Positions 17,440-31,800 of a stretch of DNA of 64,000 nucleotides are shown in pieces. Within the stretch, counting starts at the first letter, position 1, and every line of letters starts with the position of its first letter. Origin of the DNA: Oasisia sp. SBJ-2009 (taxonomy: Eukaryota > Annelida > Polychaeta > Sabellida > Siboglinidae); the NCBI GenBank assembly GCA_964017155.1, contig OZ024857.1:19534904-19598903 (forward strand), written 5' to 3'. The translations under genes and the position numbers were made by a program. Under the pieces are notes generated by a model. The model saw only the letters and a list, made by a program, of their open reading frames with translations, did no database searches and had not been told where the DNA came from.

Positions 17440-19000
17440 ATTATGCAAACGTTTCTCATTTGCAAGTGCTTTCCTTCTAGTATAGGCTTTGACCTTGTCC
17501 TTGACCTTGTCTTTGAGACTTGAGTATGAAGCCAGTATATATTTAATATATTCCTAAATTATAGCTTCAGTTTATTCACGCATAAATATGTATTCAAAAA
17601 CATTCACATTCAGCATTATTAAAATACAATTAAAATACATTTATGAAATTGTGTATTTTGCCCAAGTTAAAATCAAGAGTAGATTCAAAATTAAAATAGT
17701 TGAGATTTGTGTTTTTCCTTATTGAGTTGATCTTTCAATGTTTATGCTTACTAGAAAATCGAAGATGCCTAGCATTTCAGGTTATAAATAAAATAATATC
17801 TTACTGGGTACCTACAAAGATTTGCTATTCACGAAACAGAGCCAGAATATTCGAGAACGTTTACTTACTCAAAAATCTAAACCCCCTATTATATCCGTAT
17901 TATCGCTCATGCCAAAGGTTCCGTTAAAAACTGTTATTAGTCACATGCATCTTTAGCACGTCATCAGAGTTTAGCATTACTATTGTATTGTATTCATTAA
18001 AGTAGCACATATAACTGGCTTGCAACTGAAAAAAAACGCAGTGCTCACCGCTAATTTACTGACGCCCGTCGTCCTGGTAATCGTAATGGCGCCTGGTGTG
18101 GTAGTGTCTTCAATGATCGCAAGGCGGAGCTACATATTTGCGAGCGCCGAAGTCGAAGACGCTTCGACCTTCGTACATCATATGATTCGTTCCTTGTTTT
18201 CCACGCCGCTTGTCAGTTTTTTGTTATAGTGAGTTAGATATTAAAATTAATTAATCTATGTGACGCGGAATCGCTCAAAAGAAGTAAATTACTAAATGTT
18301 GATCAAACCCAAGCATAGCGGCCCATGGCCATGGCATAGCTAAGTCTTAGAGCTAGCCTAGCCTAGCCTAGCCCTGGCCTAGGCCCTAACATAAGCTTAG
18401 GCTAGACTCACTAAGGCCTACGCAAAGAAGGCCAACGGTTTGTTGCTATGTTGTTACATCTAACAAAATTGTATTCTAATTGCTGGCAATGAATTGAACT
18501 AGGTACAGCAAATAATGTGAAAACGAGTCTAGATATGAAAATCACAATCTACACATCAACCGTAGCGAAAACAAATTAACCAACAGTCAAAGGCACCAAA
18601 GAGGTATATTTTTATAAACCACAGCTGACTGGGTGGAAACCGTAGTTGCAGTTGTGACAGGTACAGTCTGCCGGCCACAGTCCACATTTATTTATATACC
18701 ACAGGTATATTTTTACCTCTGAAGATCTCTATCCACATTAAAATACTAACTGTTGTAATAACTAAGTAAAGCAATTAAAAGCAGCACATTTTAAAGAAGT
18801 AACTCTTTTTGGCATGCTGAGTTAATATATTCTGATGGTGGGTATCAGCTGTTACGGTTATCAGGTTACCTTTAAATGCATGAAGTGTATTAATGTATTT
18901 TAATGAAATTAAAGGCATTTAAACTATATTTTGTATTAAAATATCAATGGAAAAGAGTATCACTAATGTGGTCATATATGTATGTGTATATATATACATG
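17440..19000. other. Intergenic, no gene seen
   Basis: AT-rich unique sequence. 18354-18425 contains a short run of CTAGC/CCTAGG motifs (GCCTAGCCTAGCCTAGCC), possibly a small simple repeat. Confidence 0.5.
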
Positions 19001-19005
19001 TATAT

Positions 19006-19054
<49 letters not shown>
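18985..19054. repeat. (AT)n microsatellite
   Basis: ATAC/ATGT mix running into about 40 bp of pure AT. Confidence 0.9.
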
Positions 19055-19056
<2 letters not shown>

Positions 19057-19570
19057 GTTTGCAGTAGTGTGGTGAATAAAAAACTTTGCCCATATTGACC
19101 ACCAAATAAGATTATTTCTATACTGATAACCTTATTTTATAAACAATAACACTGATATTCTTTACAAAACGCATCATATGACAAGTATATCAACGTGAAT
19201 ATTTACTATTTCATCACTTATTAATGGTGATTTGGGTAAACATCAAAAGTTGTTTTTGCATCATTAAAACATGTTTAGGAGGTCAGTGTGTTAGCCTATG
19301 ACATGGTTTAGTGTTTCCCATGGGTAAAATTATGAATGAGATGGTGGGCTGGGCTGAGAAAGCGCTGATGGCATTATTCGATACCATAGGAACTGCTTAA
19401 TGTAGTGTGACCAAGTCTTGCTTGCCTGTATTGCGCGATATGGCAGTCTAAATTACAGATGATTAAAAACACGATAGAATAGACTAAACAAATTATGCAA
19501 ACAATGGCACTTTGGAATGGCTTAGTAGGAAAGTGATCTTTTTGATGTCTGCTATTTTATTTCAATGCAG

Positions 19571-19699
19571 ATTTCATCCAAGATTAATATAGATGATGAC
19601 CACAGAAGCTCCGAGAAATTCAAATTGCATAGAGGGCTTGAGAAACTACTGTATTTCTACATCAACCAACACCCAAACTCAAGAGAGCTGACCCACTAA
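19571..19699 (+). CDS. Possible orphan terminal exon, function unknown
   Basis: After a good acceptor (ATTTTATTTCAATGCAG) the frame is open for 42 codons to TAA. It reads ISSKINIDDDHRSSEKFKLH then RGLEKLLYFYINQHPNSREL. There are no recognised partners or family. A second open stretch on the same strand (20381-20583, ending at donor CCCAGCA|GTAAGT) could be related. Either may be a decayed transposon remnant. Confidence 0.2.
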   Translation: MSSKINIDDDHRSSEKFKLHRGLEKLLYFYINQHPNSRELTH

Positions 19700-19999
19700 A
19701 ATATATATATATATTATATGTACACTACACATTTTCTTGGCCCATTTTGAGACATGTTTCCACTCAACCAACTCATATTAAAACAAAGACAGAGCAAGAC
19801 ACTTGTTAACACTTGGCAGAAAAATAGCTTTAATGGCAAAATAGTGTTTCTGCTTGTATTACTTAAGACACAAATCAACAGCCACACTTTTAATAACAAT
19901 GGCGACAGTGCACTTATCTTGGTAGCGTCATAGGAAAATAGTCTTTCATATGACACAATAATTGTATTAGATAAATGTATGACCATACATGCATGCATG

Positions 20000-20000
<1 letters not shown>

Positions 20001-20076
<76 letters not shown>

Positions 20077-20242
20077 CATATATATATATACATATGTATA
20101 CATATATATACACACATATATACATATATACATATATACATATATATATATATGCATATGTATATACATATGTATACATATATATATATATATATATATG
20201 ATGTAAATTATATATACATACATACATACATACATACATACA

Positions 20243-20275
<33 letters not shown>
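20001..20275. repeat. Compound AT/CATA microsatellite
   Basis: AT and CATA blocks to 20200, then TACA copies 20216-20270. Confidence 0.92.
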
Positions 20276-20374
20276 GATATACATACATGATATATACACT
20301 TTTGTGGTTTTGCTGTCACATGACTGGGAGTACAATAACAATCTTGTTAACAATTCTATAGAATCGTTTAGTAC

Positions 20375-20583
20375 ACAGGATTGCCACCAGACATAACAGA
20401 GCCACCATCTCAGATGGATGCAATCACCATGTATAGGAATTCGCTACTGAGAGCAACGAAGATGCTATATCTGACTGGACTCATCACACCAGGAGCTCAG
20501 TCAGTGCAGTACACAACCATGAATTACACCAGCTCATGCCCGATTGCATTCAGCACAATCCTACCCCGAATTCCCAGCAGTAA
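20375..20583 (+). other. Open stretch with a good donor, possible exon remnant
   Basis: The frame is open from about 20381 through the donor CCCAGCA|GTAAGT. It encodes [20 protein letters not shown] and further polar sequence with one Asn-glycosylation sequon. The acceptor side is weak. No family is recognised. Confidence 0.15.
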
Positions 20584-20770
20584 GTACAAGGAATTTTTAC
20601 ATGTGTCTGTTCACATGCAAGATAAGGATAGCTTATCATTCTGTGTCAGAAATATAACCGCAGACAATATGCTGCAAGATAAATGCAATGCAATGAGGCA
20701 TAACACTGCTCAAACTGACATCAGTAAGTATTTATTTATATATCTATATATATATGTGTATATAGGCTGA

Positions 20771-22750
20771 ATAACAAACTATGTACAATCGCACGTTGCA
20801 AAACCAGTGCGTCCTGTCACGCGCCACATGGTGCAATCGCCACATGCAACATCTAGCATATTTACAAATACAGCTTTCTCATAATTACACTAACATTTTT
20901 TTCAATAAATAACCATGCTTCGAATGCGAATCAGACAAACGCCACATAACCATTGTACACACTTAAAACAGACTTGCGTAGATGCAACACATACTACATG
21001 AAACAAACTTGTGTCGACACACAAACATGACAAGATTTGCTCGCAGATTTGGCACGTCCGACTATAAAATAACAAAATGATGGCCAGATTTAAGCAGAAA
21101 CAACACTGTGAATGTGCTTATTTCCACGTGAATACTGGCTAGAAACCAAAATAAACTTCCACGGCATGTCTATAAACAGCAGTTTCATACACCAACATAC
21201 ACAAGGCAGAACTCAATGCGGTATGTCAAGTACAGCAGTTGGCGCCGCCGGTGTTATCCTGTGTCAACATTCTTGGCGATGATCAGGTGTTCAATCATTG
21301 TTCATATGAACATAAATACGCAATATATATAAAGTGCTTTGGAACATCTAAGTGACACAGTGACGTAGCCAGTGAATAACATCCTGGGTCTAGAAATGTC
21401 TCGTTCGTGACAAAAAAATACACTAAAGAAAAATATATAAATGGTTCGTATATATGAACATAGATCCAATAAAAGTAATGTAAATAACAAATCTAAAGCA
21501 TAAACAAAACCAGTAAGATAGCACAGCTATATGAATGGCAGCTTACATCATGTTGTCTCATGGTTCTTTGATTTATTATTTCTAACCAATTTTTAATGGC
21601 TGGCATACATTCAGTGACTTTCTTGCTCAGTGTGTATATTTCAAGGAAATTAAATCAAGTGTTACACAGTATCGTCCATAACGTATATTACAACAAGATC
21701 TGCACGTGAAAGCATCCATATCAAATTTGGACCCAGATGTGCATGCACGAAAGATATTGGTGACTAATGTATATATACAAAACTGTTTAAATAAATAAAC
21801 ACTTGCAATGAAGCTTGCTCTATTTGATTGTCATTTGTATTCCTACATATACATCTAGGTGTTCTTTGTTATGGCACTCTGTGACAATAATCCAAACACA
21901 GATTTGGGGTATTATGTTGCCTCCTTCAGACATAGAAAAGGTAAATGGATGTACATTATCCCACAAACTACATCACAACCAAACACAAACCATTACATGG
22001 CATGTAGCTTTGCAAATCAGGCCTTACCACCAATTTGTTTTATTCAAAAATAGCCTACTTTATCTAATTGAATGCACATATGACAATTACTATACATACT
22101 TTGACAGTCAAGTTATCCCAACTATGACTAGGTCAAAGAATGGACGGACACCGAGGCTTGAACCTCTATAATACAGACACATGACTAAATCTCTTTGAAC
22201 GATACTCCCCCTTATAAACAAAATATGTCTTTCCACAGTGTCATGATGCAGTAGGTCTTGCAACCGAGACAAAAATTAATGCTTACATCACAGTGATCCT
22301 TTGCGAACGATACAAATTAGTAATCCGAGTACAAACACCATAATCTGACTTGCTGGACTCCCAACATTTAAAAGCAGTAGACACCAGTCTTTAATGGACG
22401 ATTAGTTAGTTGCTGTTGTAACAGCACGCACGACGAAAATACTGACAAGTTAACGATATAAATGCAACCTTTGAAGTTCTGCTACGTGTAACCTTAGATA
22501 ACTACTTTAAAAGGACCTTATGTAGCTTTGCATCTGATACAAGGGACACTCTCTGTGTCCACGCACACACAATCAGAAGTCTTTAGATCCTGGCTAGTGC
22601 ACTTGTCCACGTAGTGTCAGTGGTCACGGGGGTGACACTGAAGCGTCATTAAATAATACGTCCTCTTCCCAGACCTCCAAGTAGAACTCTCGTACGTTGA
22701 GTCTGTGACAGAGGACAGTAGCTTCTCACCGACTTGTTCTCCGTCAGTGT
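20771..22750. other. Intergenic region and anion exchanger 3' UTR, no other gene seen
   Basis: The part nearest 22750 should be 3' UTR of the anion exchanger on the minus strand. I see no coding sequence, and candidate poly(A) signals are listed separately. Confidence 0.5.
22038..22043 (-). promoter_or_regulatory. Possible polyadenylation signal for the anion exchanger
   Basis: AATAAA on the minus strand about 710 nt after the stop codon. Another lies near 21573. Either could end the 3' UTR, and nothing in the sequence decides between them. Confidence 0.25.
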
Positions 22751-22834
22751 CTACACAGGCATGGGCACTTGCTCGTAGAAGTCAGGTTCATCCTGGTCAG
22801 AGTCGAGCTGCTCTGGCGGCAAATCACTGTCCAG
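22751..22834 (-). CDS. SLC4A2: Anion exchanger exon 21 (terminal exon, C-terminal tail and stop)
   Basis: Acceptor TGTCCGTTGTAG. The exon has 27 codons then TAG. It encodes [20 protein letters not shown] and EQVPMPV. The acidic tail ending in PMPV matches the AE2 C-terminus (CLDANEAEP...DEYNEMPMPV). It was found by searching for the expected tail, as it is far too short to show as an open frame. Confidence 0.93.
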   Translation of the reverse strand: MDSDLPPEQLDSDQDEPDFYEQVPMPV

Positions 22835-25800
22835 CTACAACGGACACAAATGAATATATATCAACACTTAATTACAACAGAGTCACAGCTAACTTAGTCA
22901 ACTTTGATGGTGGGTAGCAGATTTAAGTAGGATACAGAATAAAAATTGGAATATGAAGAACGAGATTAGGAACTGAGTGCAACATATCAGGCTTTTTACC
23001 ATGTTTACCAGCAGGGTGTGTTGGCAGTGAAATTTGGAAGGGCATAGTGCGCAGAGTGATGTTTGGCAGATGTTTGGGTGCGGTTACATGGCTATTTTGG
23101 TACACGTCATAGCTTTATGCAGACACCCGTCCACCCGTCATTTCGAAGGGTAAAAAAGCGTTGTGGATGGGTAGAAATATGGGTGGACGGGTAAAAAATG
23201 AATGAGCCAAAAACCAAGGGATTAACCAAACTCGTAATCATAAAACAATGCGAGTCGTCAATGGATGGATGAAGAAGCTATTTTAAAGTTTATAAACTGG
23301 CTTAACAGTTAACACCCATGTATCCACCAAAACACGTGTGACTGGCAATAATTTGGTTCTGCATAAAGCCCTGGTACACGGGGTGAACACAATAACAGTT
23401 CAGCCACGAAGTGCACACGATGGTGTTCAATTGAACAGTTCAGGCAGGAAGTAAATATGATGATGTTCAAACGAACAGCTTAGTCAGGAAGTGTATACAA
23501 TGGTGTTCAATTGAACAGTTCAGCCAGGAAGTTAATATGATGGTGTTCAAATGAACAGCTTAGTCAGAAAGTGTACACGATGGTGTTCAATTGAACAGTT
23601 CAGCCAGGAAGTTAATATGATGGTGTTCAAATGAACAGCTTAGTCAAAAAGTGTACACGATGGTGTTCAATTGAACAGTTCAGCCAGGAAGTTAATATGA
23701 TGGTGTTCAAATGAACAGCTTAGTCAGGAAGTGTACACCATGGTGTTCAATTGAACAGTTCAGCCAGGAAGTTAATATGATGGTGTTCAAATGAACAGCT
23801 TAGTCAGAAAGTGTACACGATGGTGTTCAAATGAACAGTTCAGCCAGGAAGTTAATATGATGGTGTTCAAATGAACAGCTTAGTCAAGAAGTGTACACGA
23901 TGGTGTTCAATTGAACAGTTCAGCCAGGAAGTTAATATGATGGTGTTCAAATGAACAGCTTACTCAGGAAGTGTACACGATGGTGTTCAATTGAACATTT
24001 AAGCCAGGAAGTGTACACGATCGTGTTCGACTGAAGCTGTCGGTCAGGAAGTGTCCACTATCGCATTCAATTGGAAGAATTCTGCCATTGAGTGAAGTGT
24101 AAAGCGTGAAGTGCTTCAAGTCCTAACACCTAAGAACTGGATATTACGTTACATACACTTTACTTTATAAGTAGAAGAAATAAACATGCGAGACTATAAA
24201 GAGGAACGTACCTCTCTGAGTTCCGTCTCGGTGAAGACAAGAGGCAGAAGGAACTTCCTTATGGGCACTGTGAGGATGAGGGCGAAGGGGAACGCGAGAG
24301 ACGCGCTGGACGACTTGATCGCCCACATGGCTGTCAGTAGAATCACCTGCACTAGTGTGTACATGTGGATCTTGCGCGTCGGCACCTGTGAAACAACACA
24401 CAAGGCATGTGGCTTGAAAGAGACATGCTTCAACGTTCCTGTTGTCAACATCTGGAGGCAAGCACCTAAAGTTGCTGTTTGTACTCAAATTGTCAGGGTA
24501 AAAAATCACATCATATGCGGTTTTGTGAAACTATTCAGATGTACTAATAACGTAACACAAAGTGCATTTAAGGTATAACTGCCAATGCTAAATTTAAAAT
24601 GTGGTTAAAAGACAACACAAAAAAAGTTTAACATGTTAATAATAAATTATTCTGTTTTATCAGATTTTTTTATCAAAACTAATGCTACTTCGTACAGAAT
24701 AGTTCTACCCAACTGCAAGGAATTTGATAGATTTCTATCACATACATAAACAGTGCCAACACACAGTGCATAAGCAGTTGCTGTATATAGTTGTAAATGT
24801 TTTACAGCCTTCATCTTTGAGAAAGCTTCACTAAGATGACTATGTGATGTTCATGGACACGGATGTAAGTGGCGACTCACCTGTCGTATGTAGCTGACCA
24901 TGGGATGGTGCTTGGCCGGCACAAAGAACAGCTGCATGCGCTCGAACAACTGTATGCCGGCCGTCACTGACAGCCCCATGTAGAGGAAGATCCCAAACAA
25001 CACGGCCAGTGGGATGTTTCTCAACACCTGACCCAGCATGGCCGACACACCTACAACAATGTCATAACACATTTCTCAACACCTGACCCATCATGGCCGA
25101 CACACCTACAACAATGTCATAACACATTTCTCAACACCTGACCCATCATGGCCGACACACCTACAACAATGTCATAACACATTTCTCAACACCTGACCCA
25201 TCATGACAGACACACCTACACCAATGTCATAACACGTTTCTTAACACCTCACCCATCATGGCAGACACACCTACAACAATGTCATAACACGTTTCTCAAC
25301 ACCTGACCCATCATGGCAGACACACCTACAACAATGTCATAACACGTTTCTCAACACCTGACCCATCATGGCAGACACACCTATAACAATATCATAACAC
25401 CTTTCTCAACACCTGACCCATCATGGCCGACAAACCTACAACAATGTCATAACACGTTTCTCAACACCTGACCCATCATGGCCGACACACCTACAACAAT
25501 GTCATAACACGTTTCTCAACACCTGACCCATCATGGCAGACACACCTACACCAATGTCATAACACGTTTCTCAACACCTGACCTATCATGGCAGACACAC
25601 CTACAACAATGTCATAACACGTTTCTCAACACCTGACCCATTCATGGCCGACACACCTACAACAATGTCATAACACGTTTCTCAACACCTGACCCATCAT
25701 GGCAGACACACCTACACCAATGTCATAACACGTTTCTTAACACCTCACCCATCATGGCAGACACACCTACAACAATGTCATAACACGTTTCTCAACACCT

Positions 25801-28800
25801 GACCCATCATGGCAGACACACCTACAACAATGTCATAACATGTTTCTCAACACCTGACCCATCATGGCAGACACACCTATAACAATATCATAACACCTTT
25901 CTCAACACCTGACCCATCATGGCAGACACACCTATAACAATGTCATAACACCTTTCTCAACACCTGACCCATCATGGCAGACACACCTATAACAATATCA
26001 TAACACCTTTCTCAACACCTGACCCATCATGGCAGACACACCTACAACAATGTCATAACACATTTCTCAACACACAGCCAAATACCGCCGACACACACAA
26101 CAATGTCATAACACGTTTCTCAACACACGGCCAAATACAACCAACACACACCTACAACAATGCCATAACACATTATTTCTCAACACTCAGCCAAATACAG
26201 CCATACACACCTGCAACAATGTCATAACACGTTTCTCAACGCACAACCAAATATCGCCGACACACTCTTACAACAATGTCATAACACGTTTCTCAACACA
26301 CGGCCAAATAGAGAGGACACACACCTACAACAATATCATAACACATTTCTCAACACACGGCCAAATACAGAGGACACACACCTACAACAATGTCATAACA
26401 CATTTCTCAACACACGGCCAAATACAGAGGACACACACCTACAACAATGTCATAACACATTTCTCAACACACAGCCAAATACAGAGGACACACATCTACA
26501 CCAATGTCATAACACATTTCTCAACACTCGGCCAAATACATCCGACACACACCTACAACAATGTCATAACACATTTCTCAACACATGGCCAAATACAGAG
26601 GACACACACCTACCACAATGTCATAACACATTTCTCGACACACAGCCAAATACAGAGGACACACACCTAAAACAATGTCATAACACATTTCTCAACACAC
26701 AGCCAAATACAGAGGACACACATCTACACCAATGTCATAACACATTTCTCAACACACGGCCAAATACAGCCAACATACACCTACAAAAACAACATAACAC
26801 GTTTCTCAACACATTGCCAAATACGGGCCAACACAACAATGTCATAACACGTTTCTCAACAAACGACCAAATACAGCCAACATACCTACACCCACAAAAA
26901 TATCATAACATGTTTCTCAACACATTGCCAAATACAGCCAACATACACCTACAAAAATGTCACGACACATTTCTCAACACATTGCCAAATACAGCCAACA
27001 TACACCTACAAAAATGTCACGACACATTTCTCAACACATGGCAAAATTCAGCCGACACACCTGCAACAATGTCATAACACACCTACAATAATGTCATAAC
27101 ACACCTAAAACGTCATAACACATGGTTTTCCGCATTTTGAAATGGCTTCTAACATTTTACAACCGTTTCTTTAACGACCGATTTTCTAGAACTCAACACT
27201 TGAGCAAACTGTCCCCTGACTAGCGAGGTCACATGACCTGGTGTAGTCACTCACCTATCATGACGTGGACGGCAAGGCCAGTGACACGCTGTTCCCGCAC
27301 CATGCTCAGCACCGGCTTCATTCCTGGAGCCTGCTTGTGGGTGTAGACGGAGAGGGCGGACACGTGAGTGACCGACCGGACGGCCGCCCCAGTCACAAGG
27401 GGTAGACCAAACACCCCACCCACGCTGATGAGCACCCCTACCAGCATCAGGTCGAGGTGGTAGCCCGACCCCTTCTTCAGCTTCCGTTCTGTCTTGTTTA
27501 TGATCTTACTGCAAATGAAAATGGTTTATTCTAACACAGTGCAGTGTCTATGGGCCTGATCAGAACATTTCACAAATTAAATCAAATTTTACATGTACAT
27601 GAGCAATCAAAACAAAAAAGTATTGTTACGTGGTGGTCACATGGCACATAATGTGCCGTCTTCCTGTGACCCCAAAACATACACTTATAAAGTACAGATA
27701 CATATATACTTATACACATACAATCATGAAATCGCTGTTCTCAATATAATTTATTTGACAATATAATTTATTTGACAATGGACTGGAGGAATGTTTAAAA
27801 AGAAAATTTTATAATCTTGTAAATCCAAACAGTTTGCCTTTTTAAATAAACAATTTCACACATCGTTCTTCTCTGACAGACATCCGGGGTGGTTAAATAG
27901 TACCTGGACTTCTCTGGTAAGCTTCGTGCCATGTTATGATTATCACACAAAAACTGCTGTCACATATATCAGCAACTGTATTTCAGCTAAGTAATCATTG
28001 ATATATTAAAATGAATTATAGCAAACATTCACACTTCACATCAGATTCTTATGAAACCGTCTGAATGGTCTAGCCAAATCTTTGGACATAATGAATGAAG
28101 ATATTAGGCAATATGGTGGTATTAATAAATAATATAAAAGGTGCAATACTAAGGAAAAAATATTTGTTACGCTCTGCACTGCTGTTTTTATTTATCAGCT
28201 GAAATGTAGACAAACTTCCATCCTGAGGCGTTGAAGGTTTACCTACACAACACACTGGTCAACGTGTGGCAGGATGAACCAAGTCACAACTAAAAACTAA
28301 CCTGGTGATCTGCATCTCCATGAAGACAATGATGAACAGGAGGAGGGCGGGTATACTGGCCCCAAAGATGGCCCACATTGGCAGCCTCTCTTTCATACCC
28401 AGCGGATGGATTACCCAGCCTCGCTTTTCTGATGCTGTTGGCTTGAGACCATTTGGAACGTCCAGTTTCTGTGCAGACCACACACAGTGGGGTTATTGTA
28501 TTGTATTATATTGTTAGTAAACATGTAACACACTGTTTCAAACTACACAGTTGCCAAGTTCTCTCACACCAAATGCACAAGACTGTAGCTCTATATTAAT
28601 GTGTGTATAATTTACTTAATGTTTAAGAGGACATGTGCTTTGAAATTTTGTTAAGCTAGAGAACTAAAACTTGGTGGGAATTATCTCGTTGGGTTAAAAT
28701 ACACATAACAAGTGGAATTTATATTTTTGGACATGTGTACCCTGGAAATGGGAGACATTTATTTGTTTGAACCCTTTTTTATGCACAAATTCAAAAACAA

Positions 28801-31800
28801 TATGGATGGTGCTACAATAAATAACAGTATGTATTCAACTAAAAGTAGCACAATTATAGTTTGTCTGTATATATACTATCTGCTGTCTTTTAGCTTCTAA
28901 ACAAATATCAACAGACAACAAGACTGTCTTCTCCATTAGAGTGAACATAACGTTATAATCATATATGTAGGACACAAAGAATAAATTTCTTATTCCTACC
29001 TCTGTGTATGTTTCTGCGATAGAGTAATCCACAGCCACCATGATAGCAATAGCGATGGGAACACCAAAGTCACCCAATGCTCTCCTAATCTAAAAATACA
29101 GACAACAAATGCAATCAATACATGTATCCATGGCTATAAATTACAGTTACATCTCCCTGCAACTCACTGATGTTTTCCTTATAGTTAGGAACAGATCAAT
29201 GACTCACATTTGTGTACACTAATCCATATATTTAACTGATTTAGACACTGTTACACAGACAAAGCATACCGACATACACACATATATAATTTTAATCGTA
29301 ATGTTGGTAAACATCAACATACCCCCATCTTTCTTCATTTCATCATCAAATTTACAATTATTTCTTCAGCACAATTTCAGCAGTCTTCAGATTTTTAGTC
29401 AGACTAACCAACACTGCCAACAACTGAAAGCTGCACAAATATCACGGAAGAGACAAATGGCCTGAAAAATAACTACATTTTATATGCAAGTGATTGTTAG
29501 AAACACTGGTAGACACTTACACTGCGCCCCAAGAACTTGCTGTTTCTGAACTTCTTCAAGTACTCGGCAATGAAGTAGGTGCCGAGGGTGAGGATGAGAG
29601 TGAGCAGGGCGGTGTTGGGCTGGCTGTGAACCTCAACGTCATACGGCGTAGACGTGACGTTGTACGTCACATTAGACAAGCCGTTGCTGCTGATGTTTGG
29701 CAGTGGGTAGAAGGCATTCAGCGGATGCTTCAGGAACACCTGAAAGGCCGAGAGGTGTCATTCTGTGATGACATCACTGGTGTGGCAAGCAAATATAGGA
29801 AGAACGGTTGCACAAATAACCAGTTGTTCTCCTAAGATGTTTCACTGATGGTTTATGTGAGACTATCCTTCTGTGCAGCCAGTCAGTCCACTACCTGTTA
29901 CACATTTACCTTCTACCTGGCACATGTTACTTCCCCTGGCAATGACACCAGACAGACAGGAGCAACACCTCACACTGTCTCATCAAAAGAACAACAAGAG
30001 ACAGAGGCATGTGTGTATGACTAGTGAGTGGGCTCAATAAACACAAGAGGAACAAATACGACAGAAACAGCAAGAACTGCTGCATCTATTCTTCAAGCAT
30101 GGTGCACTAGATGGTGAACTGGTGCAATGGAGGGTGAACTGGTGCAATGGAGGGTGAACTGGTGCAATGGAGGGTGAACTGATACAATGGAGGGTGAATT
30201 GGTGCAATGGCGGGTGAACTGGTTCAATGGAGGGTGAACTAGTGCAATGGAGGGTGAATTGGTGCAATGGAGGTGGAACTGGTGCAATGGTGGGTGAACT
30301 GGTTCAATGGAGGGTGAACTGGTTCAATGGAGGGTGAACTGGTTCAATGGAGGGTGAATTGGTGCAATGGAGGGTGAATTGGTGCAATGGAGGGTGAATT
30401 GGTGCAATTGAGGGTGAACTGGTGCAATGGAGGGTGAACTGGTGCAATGGAGGGTGAACTGGTGCAATGGAGGGTGAACTGGTTCAATGGAGGGTGAATT
30501 GGTGCAATGGAGGGTGAACTGGTTCAATGGAGGGTGAACTGGTGCAATGGAGGATGAACTGGTTCAATGGAGGGTGAACTGGTTCAATGGAGGGTGAACT
30601 GGTTCTATGGAGGGTGAACTGGTTCAATGGAGGGTGAACTGGTGCAATGGAGGGTGAACTGGTTCAATGGAGGGTGAACTGGTTCAATGGAGGGTGAACT
30701 GGTTCAAGGGAGGGTGAACTGGTGCAATGGAGGGTGAACTGGTGCAATGGAGGTGGAACTGGTGCAATGGAGGATGAACTGGTGCAATGGAGGATGAACT
30801 TGTGCAATGGAGGTGGAACTGGTGCAATGGAGGATGAACTGGTGCAATGGAGGATGAACTGGTGCAATGGAGGATGAACTGGTGCAATGGAGGCTGAACT
30901 GGTGCAATGGAGGGTGAACTGGTGCAATGGAGGATGAACTGGTGCAATGGAGGATGAACTGGTGCAATGGAGGATGAACTGGTCCAATGGAGGATGAACT
31001 GGTGCAATGGAGGGTGAACTGGTGCAATGGAGGGTGAACTGGTGCAATGGAGGGTGAACTGGTGCAATGGAGGGTGAACTGGTGCAATGGAGGATGAACT
31101 GGTGCAATGGAGGATGAACTGGTCCAATGGAGGATGAACTGGTGCAATGGAGGGTGAACTGGTGCAATGGAGGGTGAACTGGTGCAATGGAGGGTAAACA
31201 AACTTACCCTGGATTCAAAACAGCACCAGGAATTTTCTAACTGGGAATCTCTCAAGAGAGAGTCTGACATTCTAACCGCTACACAAGACATAGTATGAAC
31301 AGCTGACAATTGTGGAGGATCCGTTACCTTGACGAGCTTGTAGAAGACCTCGTAGATGAAGATGAGAGCGATGAGGGCGGAGAAGATCTCCTCGGTGAAG
31401 CGGGTGAAGTACTGTACCAGGAAGCTGCCCTCGAACATGACCACGAACACGGTGAAGATGCCGACCCACAGGTTGATCCACAGTCGCATCGGCATGTACT
31501 CCAGCCCCACCTGGCCACAGATCTGACACAAGATATAGGAGGGTTAGTAAATCTAAATGTTTAGTTTTTCATATCCAAATTGAGATGTTTGTTTTTCACG
31601 TCGACTTCCTCAGTACTAATGACAAATGACAACGTCGTACATGGGTGGTAGCTCATACATGGGTGGTAGCTCATACATGGGTGGTAGCTCATACATGGGT
31701 GGTAGCTCGTACATGGGTGGTAGCTCGTACATGGGTGGTAGCTCGTACATGGGTGGTAGCTCGTACATGGGTGGTAGCTCGTACATGGGTGGTAGCTCGT

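Noticed and set aside
18354..18425. Telomere-like or satellite run of CCTAG motifs
   Set aside because: Only a few irregular copies of GCCTAGCC. Not a telomere repeat.
23390..24060. CRISPR-like alternating repeat
   Set aside because: There are no unique spacers. Both 40-bp halves are repeats of each other, and the context is eukaryotic.
24186..24578. 130-codon plus-strand frame
   Set aside because: Antisense shadow of anion exchanger exon 20.
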